From Chrysochromulina parva (lineage: Eukaryota; Haptophyta; Prymnesiales; Chrysochromulinaceae): a stretch of 14,922 bases of DNA. Made by a program: the position numbers and the translations under genes. Under the pieces are notes generated by a model. It was not told where the DNA came from. It searched no databases and saw only the letters and a program-made list of their open reading frames with translations. Shown here piece by piece: positions 6,053-13,337 of the stretch; the stretch's first letter is position 1; the number at the start of each line of letters is the position of its first letter. The stretch covers positions 1 to 14,922 of the forward strand of contig PJAB01001377.1 in the NCBI GenBank assembly GCA_002887195.1, read 5' to 3'.

Positions 6053-7540
6053 TCAGTCGAGCTCCAGCTTCCCGAGCATCCCTTCGAGCGAAAATAGCTG
6101 AAGCTGCTGCAGCTCTGCGCTGGACGTCGCCCCGTCCTCACGTGTCACACGAACCTCGGTTACAAGCCACAAATGCTCTGCAAGCGTCTGAGCTGTCGGC
6201 CGCTCATGAGGCAAATATCTTGTGGCCAAACGCACAAAATCGATGGCGCCTTTACTCGGAAGTGGATGCTCGTCGTCGTCGTCGTCGTCGTCCTCGTCCG
6301 CACACTCGTCCTCTCCGAACGGGTCATTGGCTTTGCATCGAGCGCTGAGGGTCATCAAGGGATCGAGCAGGCCAGCCCAAGGATTCTTTTCACCGGCTTG
6401 CTCTGCCGTGTCCCGCTTAAGGGCCATGGAGCTCGACCGATCCTGCGCCTCCTTCCAGTCGAATGGTACCTTGCCGCGCAGTAGGAAACAGGTGAGGCAC
6501 CCGAGGCTGAACACATCTGCCGCCGGACCGTCGAAGCCCTCCTTATCTTTGCCAAACTCGACGTAGTCCTCAAAGATGCGCTCGGGGCTCTGGAAGCTCT
6601 TCGTACCTCCATGCTCCTCCACAAGAGGCCAGAAGAGTGGAGCAGGCTCGCCCTCCACTAACGGCTCGAAGAGAGCAGCCGTGCCGTAGTCGATGAGTTT
6701 GAGGTTGCCGCTTCGGGGGTGGATGAGCACATTCTGGGGCTTCAGGTCGAGATGGGCCACGCCCATAGCGTGCATGTGAGCGAGCGCCTCAAGCAGCGTC
6801 TGCACGATCGGTCGCGCCTCGGTCTCCTCGACCCGGCCTGCTCGAGGCCATACCAGCCCAACGGCTGCCCAACAGCATCCTTCACGGCCTCCTCGAACCA
6901 CGTAATCGTGGAGCTCGATGCCATCGAATAGCTCCAGCACGAGCACTGCACGAGCTGCTTCGATCGAATGCGCAGCGAGAGCAAGCAGCAATCGGCAACT
7001 CACCGGCGGCGCCACGCCACCATCACCAAACAACCTTTGGTGAACGGCCACCTCGCGCTCGACGTCACTCACAGTGGTCACGTGGTCCTGATCGCGACCT
7101 CCGAGCTCCACAAATTTAACTGCGACAGACTCACTGGTTTCGATGCGCTGCGCCAGCCATACGTGCCCAAAGCCACCGTCCCCCAGCTTCCTCACGCATT
7201 GAAGCCGACCAACACCTTCAATAGGAGGGCAAACGGGGGGAAGAGCGGCCGCGGCAGCCGCACCCATAGCTGCGACCATCGCTGCGGCCATCGCCTCTTG
7301 TGCGGTGCCTGCTAGGAGTGGTTTTCTGGTGTCGCTTGCGGCAACGAGAGCGTTCGAACCTTGCTTAGATGGACATCTGGCACAGGACATCTGGCACGCC
7401 TTCTCGGCCACTCGCACAGATGTCGCGTTCTCCTTATTCAACGCCGAGTGGAGACCATGCTGCGATTGCGGAGTACTCTGTTTCGCCAATGACACTAATC
7501 CGAGCGGGCGCCTTGTCGGACTTGGCGAGAGCGCCTCCAT
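6053..7540 (-). CDS. Eukaryotic protein kinase with HLD and DYG motifs
   Basis: The open frame gives 495 residues from ATG 7540. Residues 1-108 are a low-complexity Ala/Ser/Pro tail. The kinase domain spans about 112-460: glycine loop LGDGGFGHVW (119-128), VAIK-type lysine Lys142 (VAVKFVE), catalytic loop HLDLKPQN (263-270, Asp265), DYG (284-286) in place of DFG, activation segment GGTKSFQSPE (311-320), and ADVFSLG (341-347). All residues needed for catalysis are present. HLD makes it a non-RD kinase, so activation-loop phosphorylation may not be needed. An acidic D7 tract (about 417-423) is coded by a GTC repeat at 6270-6292. A likely 48-nt in-frame intron lies at 6885-6838 (GTGAAG...GAGCAG). 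Removing it restores a tight DYVVRGGRRVEETEARPIV junction and leaves 479 residues. Substrate and group are unknown. Confidence 0.88.
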   Translation of the reverse strand: MEALSPSPTRRPLGLVSLAKQSTPQSQHGLHSALNKENATSVRVAEKACQMSCARCPSKQGSNALVAASDTRKPLLAGTAQEAMAAAMVAAMGAAAAAALPPVCPPIEGVGRLQCVRKLGDGGFGHVWLAQRIETSESVAVKFVELGGRDQDHVTTVSDVEREVAVHQRLFGDGGVAPPVSCRLLLALAAHSIEAARAVLVLELFDGIELHDYVVRGGREGCCWAAVGLVWPRAGRVEETEARPIVQTLLEALAHMHAMGVAHLDLKPQNVLIHPRSGNLKLIDYGTAALFEPLVEGEPAPLFWPLVEEHGGTKSFQSPERIFEDYVEFGKDKEGFDGPAADVFSLGCLTCFLLRGKVPFDWKEAQDRSSSMALKRDTAEQAGEKNPWAGLLDPLMTLSARCKANDPFGEDECADEDDDDDDDEHPLPSKGAIDFVRLATRYLPHERPTAQTLAEHLWLVTEVRVTREDGATSSAELQQLQLFSLEGMLGKLELD

Positions 7541-8012
7541 CGTCCACGACGCCCACGCGATTTGAAACGCGCGTGTCAGGGAATGAAACGCGGCGAAGTC
7601 AAAGTCAAGTCAAGTGACTTCACACTTGACTTAGTCAAGTCAAGTGACTTCACACTTGACTTGACTCACGGAAAACAAGTCATCAGTACACAAAAAGGGG
7701 AAAACAAGTCTCAGTGTGAGGACAGCACACGCAAAGAAGACACACAGGCACAAACAGGAATCCAGGCTCGGGCCCCCGCTGCCCGGTGCCCGCAAATGAA
7801 GCGTCACACCGCACACTCATCGGCTTAGGTGTGTCGTAGACATGGCCACAAGCCCGGGCCCGTGCTAAGCTGTTCTGAGCAGCGCTCAGGCTACGGATGA
7901 TTTGCGCGCGTCTCGCGCCCGCCCGCCCCAGTTGCCCAATGATTGCCGCGCTGCAGCCTCGTCCATAAGCACGTTGGCACTTGGCCCAGCAGCTCCACCA
8001 TGGTGCGCGAGA
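7541..8012. promoter_or_regulatory. Kinase upstream region / 3' flank of the ShKT gene
   Basis: This stretch is the 5' side of the minus-strand kinase and the 3' side of the minus-strand ShKT gene. Its only clear structure is the GTCAA-rich tandem hairpin repeat at 7603-7662. The remainder (about 7680-8012) has no gene I can support. Confidence 0.45.
7603..7662. repeat. Perfect tandem 30-bp repeat with internal hairpin (GTCAA/TTGAC)
   Basis: Two identical 30-bp units sit head to tail (7603-7632 and 7633-7662). Each holds a 10-bp inverted repeat, AAGTCAAGTG and CACTTGACTT, with a six-base loop ACTTCA (7607-7616 and 7623-7632 in unit 1). The arms are made of the same TTGAC/GTCAA pentamer that forms the array at 5086-5135. 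The block ends about 60 bp upstream of the kinase ATG, so it lies in that gene's promoter or 5' leader. Confidence 0.95.
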
Positions 8013-8803
8013 CTACAGCTCGTCCTTGCCAGCGCCGCCCTCGAGCACCTGGCAGATGCCGCACGACGCCGGGCACACGCGGTACATGAAGGCCTTGTTA
8101 TCGTCGCACTGGCTGCCCTTGGCCCATCCCCGGCACGACTCATCGTGGTCCATGCACACCGTCGAGCAGAGTCCGCACGAGTCGGGGCACTCCTTCATCA
8201 CTGCGAGCGGGTTGGTGAGGCATTCTCCGGCCTCGGCCCAGATTTTGCACTGCGTCGCGTTGTTGTCCGCACAGCGGATGCCGTCGCACACGCCGCAGGA
8301 GTTCGGGCACTCTTTGTACATGAACCCCGGGTTCTTGTAGCACTCGCCATCCGCCGTCCAGCCCGGGCAGTCGCTCTGGACATCCTTGCACGTCGACTTG
8401 CACGCCTCGCACGTGACGGGGCAGTTGCGGATCATGAACTCAGGGTTCTCATTGCACTCACCAGCAGCACCCCAGCCTGGGCACTCCTCTTTCAGGTCCT
8501 TGCACTCGGGCGTGCACAGACCGCACGAGGTCGGGCACAGACGGAGCATCGCATCGGGCTGCGCACGCGGCCATCACACAGGTTGCGTTAGCACGCATCG
8601 CGGAAGGCATAGCCTTGCGCGCACGCAGCACAGATCAGCACAGCAAGCCGGGGAGTCTGCTATTCGACCCTGAGAGCGAGCCGCGCACGTTAGTCTCGCA
8701 CTCGCCGGCCTGCGCCCAGCTGCCGCACGATACGTCGGTGTCGTTGCACGAGTGAGTGCACGTGCCGCACGACAGCGGGCAGATCTCCGCCATGTATTTC
8801 TGC

Positions 8804-8835
<32 letters not shown>

Positions 8836-9029
8836 CAGGAGCAGCATTAGAAGATGAGGAGATGGAGCTGCTGCACAGAGACGCGCGCGGTTACAGCGCA
8901 CAACCGAGTGCGCACCGCATTATCGCCCGCGCACTCGCCATCGCGCGCCCAGTTTGCGCAGTCAGTTTTCTTGTCGTTGCACACCCCGCCATAGACAACT
9001 GCTACCAGCAGGGCCGCCGCAAAGGTCAT
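8013..9029 (-). CDS. Six-domain ShKT protein with signal peptide and KDEL end (three exons)
   Basis: Exons are 9029-8916, 8799-8689 and 8558-8013, all phase 0, joined across introns of 116 and 130 nt (GTGCGC donors, GCGCAG acceptors). The product is 256 residues. A short signal peptide, MTFAAALLVAVVYGG, leads directly into six ShKT domains at Cys17-52, 56-90, 94-128, 132-166, 171-206 and 210-244. Each has six cysteines and the pattern C...C..W...GEC..NP..M...CP.SC..C. Both exon joins fall inside ShKT domains and restore the consensus exactly (GDNA/KYMAEICP and CETN/PDAMLRLCP), which is strong support. The last four residues are KDEL, the ER-retrieval signal. ShKT modules occur in secreted peptides and as extra domains on proteases and prolyl hydroxylases. 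No enzyme domain is fused here. A luminal ER role on disulfide-rich or hydroxylated clients is inference only. Confidence 0.9.
8559..8688 (-). other. Intron 2 of the ShKT gene
   Basis: The minus-strand intron runs from GTGCGC at 8688 to GTGCGCAG ending at 8559. A GTGCTAACG branch-like motif is present about 35 bases before the acceptor. Removing it joins CETN to PDAMLRLCP in frame. Confidence 0.85.
8800..8915 (-). other. Intron 1 of the ShKT gene with (CT)14 tract
   Basis: The minus-strand intron runs from GTGCGC at 8915 to GTGCGCAG ending at 8800. A perfect (CT)14 run (8835-8808) serves as the polypyrimidine tract directly before the acceptor. A CTAAT branch-like motif lies upstream of it. 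Confidence 0.85.
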
Positions 9030-9401
9030 CTGAGACAGCGCCTGAGCAAAGAGAACAGAGGGAAAGGCCGAAGGACAGTCGTGGCGCGTCAGTATGGTCC
9101 CGAAGCTCGTTTGCCTCAGGTCTGCAGCAGACACCAATCGGAGCGGGCGCAGATTCGGTCGCACCATGAGGGAATTTGCTGACGTGTCGATCCCCCGGTT
9201 ACATGTACATTGGGTGAAATTCACGAAGATCGTGACTGAATTGTTTACGTAGCAGAGTGTGCTAAAACAACTTTTTAGATATCGATTTTACGAGGCAAAC
9301 ATTTCCCGGGAGCGTCTGCGCGGCATCCAGGCAGGCAGCGTTGACGACGAAGTGCGTCCCGGCCTCCAGGCAGGCAGCGGCGGCTAAGATTGTCCGTCGA
9401 G
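9030..9401. promoter_or_regulatory. Divergent region, ShKT gene / STE20-like kinase
   Basis: About 370 bp lie between two outward-facing ATGs. A 20-bp direct repeat, CGGCMTCCAGGCAGGCAGCG, occurs at 9321-9340 and 9360-9379 with one mismatch. It is within 85 bp of the kinase ATG, so probably in its 5' leader. The middle (about 9230-9305) is AT-richer than its surroundings. Confidence 0.45.
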
Positions 9402-11393
9402 ATGCCCCTCGAAAGTTTGCCCGAAGCCGCTGTCTTAGAGCCCACCACCGTGGTTTCGCTGCTGAAGAGTGATCGCTCCCGATCGCGATTAACGGCTCTG
9501 GATATTACCCTATGTGAGCGCCTTGGCTCTGGCTCGTACGGTGCGGTCTACCGTGCGACGACAGTGCACCACGGTGCCGTTGCGGTCAAAGTGTTGCCTC
9601 TGGGCCCGAAAGATATATCTTCGGAGCTCAAGCACGAGCTCAAGCTCCTGCAGCGCTGCTCGTCGCCCTACATGGTGCGCGCGCTCGGCGCATTTTCGAA
9701 GCCGCATGAGCTCTGGATCGTCATGGAGCTCTGCCCGCACGGGTCGCTTCTCGACGTGCTGCGGACCATCGAGCAGCCGTTCGCCGAGGAGCAGATTGCG
9801 CTTGCATGCCGCGACGCGCTGCGCGCCTTGCAGTACATGCACACGCAAGGCAAGGGCATCATCCATCGAGACGTCAAGTGCGCCAACCTGCTGCTCGGCG
9901 ACGGCATCGTGAAGCTCGCCGACTTGGGCATCGCCTTGCAGTTGAATTCTACGGCGTCGAAGCGCATGTCGATGATCGGCACCCCGCACTGGATGGCGCC
10001 CGAGGTCGTGGGCTACGGCAAGTACGATGCTCGGGCAGACGTGTGGTCGCTCGGGATCGCGGCCATCGAGATGGCGCAGGGTGAGCCGCCGCACTACGAC
10101 CTGCGCCCGATCCTCCGCGTCATGTTTGCTATCGCTAAGGAGCAACCACCCACGCTCCGCAACCCGAGTGCCGCCTCGGCGTCCTTCAACGACTTCCTCA
10201 TGAAGATGCTCACTAAGGAGATGACGAGCCGCCCGAGCTCGACGGAGATGCTGCAGCACCCCTTCGTCGCGGGCGAGGGTGGCGAAGGCCTCGACCCGAA
10301 CGCGAGCGGCCTGCACGCGCTCGTGCATGCCGTCCAGGAGGCGGTCGCGTACAAGCTCGCCAACCCGACTCCCGAGCACGCTAGTCACGACAGCCTCAAC
10401 TGGGGCGGCTCCACATGCACGGTCGGCAGGTCCCTCGTGAACGGCTCGAGCGACTATGCGGAGGGTGGCGCCACCTTCATCCGACATGGCACGAGCTGTG
10501 CGGGTGGCGCACTCCCGGGCACCGTCCTCTATCACGGCAGTCTTTCATCCGACGCGTCGGCCGCGGCCGGCGGCACATTCGTGCAGCGAGGCACTCCCGA
10601 GCGCGGGCATGCTGTGCCGCCCACGTTGCCATGGATGCGCCCTGCCCTCGGTGTCCCCTCGCCCTCGAAGCTGCCGCTAGCTCCGACGATGCCTGCACTG
10701 GCGACACCCGCGCAAGCGATGCCCGCGCTCGGCGCCATGCGCTGCGCGCCGCCACCACCACCGCCGACGGCGCCGTCGTCTGGAGCTAGCGAGGGCGTGG
10801 CGATTGATGACGAGAATCTCAGCCCGTGCTTCGAGAACTTCAGCCCCAGTTTGCCAGAGAGCACGCTACGGAAGGCATCGGCCGCGCGCACGCCTCTCAG
10901 CAAGCAGTGCCCGCCAACGACTGGGACCGGCGAAAACCTCAGCCCCCAATGTGCGCCGCCGCAGACGCCTGCTCTGAGCGAGGAACCCTCGCCGGCGCTC
11001 TCCCAATCAGGGCGAGAGCCCTCGCCGGCACTCTCAGCTGTTGGCAGCCCTGCCTTTGGCGGCCGCCATTTGCCCCGCGTGGGTGACGCAGCGCCGCCGG
11101 CCCGCTCCGCGCCGCCGCCCCCCAGCCACGGTAGCGTCGACGATGGCGTCGTGTCGACGATGCGACGAACCTGGTTCGAGGACGGCGACTTGATGGCGCC
11201 GCCGAAGACGCAAATCCAACGCTCAGCATCCGACGATGCACTCTTTGAGAAGTCGCGCCCGAAGCCGGTGCCACGGGGCTTCTTCAGTGCACGCACGCCA
11301 CGTGGGAACTGGACTCCACGCGCGGCTGCTCCCGACGCCGCTGTACACCTGGTGCGCGTAGATGGCCGTGGCAAAGACTGCGTCGTCTCGTGA
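9402..11393 (+). CDS. STE20-family (MST/GCK-like) protein kinase with long Pro/Ser tail
   Basis: An intronless frame of 663 residues runs from the first in-frame ATG (9402). The kinase domain spans about 35-289: LGSGSYGAVY (41-50), Lys63 (VAVKVL), HRDVKCANLLL (155-165, Asp157), DLG at 174-176 in place of DFG, IGTPHWMAPE (192-201) and ADVWSLGIAAIEMAQGEPP (212-230). GTPxWMAPEV and the IEMA.GEPP stretch are typical of STE20 germinal-centre kinases, closest by eye to MST/Hippo. Residues 333-400 carry loose repeats around Thr: CTVGRS, ATFIRHGT, GTVLYHGS and GTFVQRGT. These recall the phospho-Thr docking motifs in the MST1/2 linker. The tail is then Pro/Ser-rich with paired ENLSP and EPSPALS motifs (proline-directed sites) and a basic RSASDDALFEKSRPKPVP stretch. 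No SARAH-like helix is seen at the end. Confidence 0.92.
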   Translation: MPLESLPEAAVLEPTTVVSLLKSDRSRSRLTALDITLCERLGSGSYGAVYRATTVHHGAVAVKVLPLGPKDISSELKHELKLLQRCSSPYMVRALGAFSKPHELWIVMELCPHGSLLDVLRTIEQPFAEEQIALACRDALRALQYMHTQGKGIIHRDVKCANLLLGDGIVKLADLGIALQLNSTASKRMSMIGTPHWMAPEVVGYGKYDARADVWSLGIAAIEMAQGEPPHYDLRPILRVMFAIAKEQPPTLRNPSAASASFNDFLMKMLTKEMTSRPSSTEMLQHPFVAGEGGEGLDPNASGLHALVHAVQEAVAYKLANPTPEHASHDSLNWGGSTCTVGRSLVNGSSDYAEGGATFIRHGTSCAGGALPGTVLYHGSLSSDASAAAGGTFVQRGTPERGHAVPPTLPWMRPALGVPSPSKLPLAPTMPALATPAQAMPALGAMRCAPPPPPPTAPSSGASEGVAIDDENLSPCFENFSPSLPESTLRKASAARTPLSKQCPPTTGTGENLSPQCAPPQTPALSEEPSPALSQSGREPSPALSAVGSPAFGGRHLPRVGDAAPPARSAPPPPSHGSVDDGVVSTMRRTWFEDGDLMAPPKTQIQRSASDDALFEKSRPKPVPRGFFSARTPRGNWTPRAAAPDAAVHLVRVDGRGKDCVVS

Positions 11394-11999
11394 AGCGCAA
11401 GACTCGCCAGTCTGCGGCCAGACATACGCGTCAAGCGCGGCACTGGTGCGAGAAAGCGCGGTGCGACACGGACACCGTCCCGAGGTACCGGACCGCCTCC
11501 TCGAGTCACGCCCGCGCCGGGTGTTGCGCACCGCACTGTATGGGTTTTAATTTTCCGGGAATCATATGAGATATGTTTATCATTTGTATCGTCGCCGCGG
11601 CCGCCGCGGGCCTGCGCGGCGCGTCCCGTGTGCGCGGTGCGCGCGCGCGCCCACCGGCCGCGCCCGTCCCGCCAGCCGCCACCGGCCCACGCACGAGCCA
11701 CGACGTGCGCTGTGCGCGCGGGCAGGGTCGCCGCCGCACGGCATTATGTTTTACGGTAGGCCGGTTTAGGATTTAGCGTCCCGCTGTCACGCCCCTCTCC
11801 TTCCCCTCTCCGCCCCTCGGCGCCCCTCGCCCTCGCCCCTCGTTTTCGGTTTGAGCGTTCCTCACCGGCTGTCGTCGTGCTGCCACCGCGCGCCCAGATC
11901 GCCGGCGCGTGCGGCTTGCGCGCGCGCGCGGCCGCCGGCGCGGCCGCGCGGCCGCGGGCGGCGTACGAATAGAAACGACTCGCGGCGGCGGACTAAGCG
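11394..11999. other. Gene-free GC-extreme stretch downstream of STE20-like kinase
   Basis: Nothing coding is supported. The segment changes from ordinary sequence to blocks of nearly pure G/C with alternating CGCG runs (around 11639-11650 and 11918-11932), plus a C/T-rich strand segment at 11788-11842. Such sequence can adopt Z-DNA or triplex form. The long open frames crossing it on both strands are Arg/Ala/Pro low complexity. Confidence 0.45.
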
Positions 12000-12018
12000 G
12001 CGGACGCTTGAGCCCTGG

Positions 12019-12235
12019 CTGTCGAGCTGAGTCGGAGGGGCTGTCAAGGCCTTGTGCCTGTCGAGCCTTGTCGAGCCTGTCGAGTAGCTGTCGAGGTCCT
12101 GTCGAGCCTGTCAAGGCTGACTCCATGTGCCTGGGCGTCGAGGGCTGTCGAGCTGTCGAGTTCCTGTCAAGTTTCTCTGAGTCGAGGCTGTCGAGTGTAT
12201 ATATGTGCTGTCGAGTGTGCTGTCGAGCTCGAGCC
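12019..12235. repeat. CTGTCGAG degenerate array, left block
   Basis: Eleven exact TGTCGAG cores occur here with irregular 8-20 bp spacing, mixed with TGTCAAG and AGTCGAG variants. They sit in the plus orientation. The array has no coding signal. It includes the left arm of a 23-bp inverted repeat (12117-12139). Confidence 0.9.
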
Positions 12236-12840
12236 TGGCATGTAGCTTTGCTATTACTGCATGTAGAAGCACATCTCTGACTCTCACAGCAGTAGGCCTA
12301 GAGGACCCACACATATAAACCACCAAGTACCAATCTAGGTCAAACGGATGAAGAACTGTCGGAGACGTCTAGAACACAAGGACGTCACACCCTAACCTCT
12401 AACCCCTAACCCCTACATAGCCACAGGTTTCTTTAACTGTTATTTTTATAATACCCACCCTAAACCCCTACCTAGCCACTGGTTCCAAGACCTGAAAATG
12501 CAATCTTAAATATGCAATTCTGAGGAGAATTAGGTCAAAATAAAGAGCACGAAAGAGCACGAAGTACGTGGAACGAAAGGTCCACCACAGAACATCCATC
12601 ATCCAGCCACCACGTTGTGTAGTTGACCAGTGGGTCCATCGACCTTCACCTTGAAGGAGTGGGGCTCTAACCTGGCTTTACCCAGTCTTAGAGGAGACCT
12701 CGTGTCGAGGCCTGTTGAGGTCTGTCGAGGCTGTCGGAGGCTCGGAGCTGTCGAGCTTGAGCCTCGACAGCTGACAACGGCCTCGACAGCGGCTCGACGG
12801 ACACCTTGACAAACCTTGACGCCCAGGCACATGGAGTCAG
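12117..12840. mobile_element. Candidate non-autonomous element bounded by a 23-bp inverted repeat
   Basis: A perfect 23-bp inverted repeat pairs 12117-12139 with 12818-12840 (cores CTCCATGTGCCTGGGCGTC and its complement), 724 bp end to end. CTGTCGAG-type repeats flank and overlap both arms. The interior (12240-12690) is AT-richer, has no open frame of interest and contains CCCTAA-like runs. No transposase is present, and I could not recognise a target-site duplication. The arms may therefore be internal to a larger element, or the product of a local inversion-duplication. Confidence 0.4.
12389..12484. repeat. Telomere-like CCCTAA runs and a 22-bp direct repeat
   Basis: The strand reads CCCTAACCTCTAACCCCTAACCCC at 12390-12413, a degenerate CCCTAA series, with a single CCCTAAACCCC further on (12458-12468). 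A 22-bp direct repeat, AACCCCTACMTAGCCAC then WGGTT, occurs at 12408-12429 and 12463-12484 with two mismatches. This is too short and irregular for a chromosome end, and genes continue on both sides. Confidence 0.6.
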
Positions 12841-12945
12841 AGGGTTTCTGTCGAGGTCTATCGAGTAGCTGTCGAGGTCTGTCGAGTAGCTGTCGAGCTA
12901 TCCTGTCGACGGTAGCCTGTCAAGTTCCTGTCGAGTTGTCGAGGT
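12703..12945. repeat. CTGTCGAG degenerate array, right block, with internal inversion
   Basis: About nine TGTCGAG cores lie in the plus orientation (12703-12755 and 12848-12945). Between them, 12763-12800 carries CTCGACAG copies in the opposite orientation. The switch point forms a perfect 10-bp hairpin, AGCTGTCGAG at 12746-12755 with CTCGACAGCT at 12763-12772 (7-base loop). A stretch reading TCGAGTAGCTGTCGAGGTC is shared directly with the left block. Confidence 0.88.
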
Positions 12946-13337
12946 GCCAGCGGGCCGTCACAAACCGGCCGAGCGGACCGGCGCCGTTCGGCCGTTCGCG
13001 TCGTTTTTGGAGTCGTTATACCGTTTTCCCCCCATCGACACTCACAATGTCAATGACTCACATCCACACCCAGATCGACTCCCCCTAAACACTACGCAAT
13101 CATGAGATGTACGTCATCACGTATAGGCTCGCGTAACCCTGTGGGATGCTGATTCGCATCCACCACGCCATGGCCACCCTTCGCGGCGGCCCTGTCACTA
13201 CGAAGCCCCACAGCCATGGTCCTGAGAACTACCTTTTCACAGCGATGAAATCGCACCGACATTGTCCCAGTCTGGCGCAACGGGCGCGGGCGCAGCGGGC
13301 TCTGCTGCTGGGCGACACGTTGATGCGCGACTGACAC
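12946..13337. other. 3' flank of the SHIPPO gene, nothing recognised
   Basis: From the end of the CTGTCGAG array to the SHIPPO stop codon I see no supported gene or RNA. The 13092-13337 frames have no family features. Confidence 0.4.

Noticed and set aside
9510..10535. Minus-strand 341-codon frame antisense to the STE20-like kinase
   Set aside because: It mirrors the kinase coding strand, is Arg/His-rich and has no domain logic; a GC-rich shadow.
10532..11701. Minus-strand 389-codon frame
   Set aside because: Antisense to the Pro/Ser tail of the kinase and continuing into GC-extreme sequence; low complexity throughout.
12389..12420. Chromosome end
   Set aside because: The CCCTAA units are few and degenerate, and a gene lies on each side.
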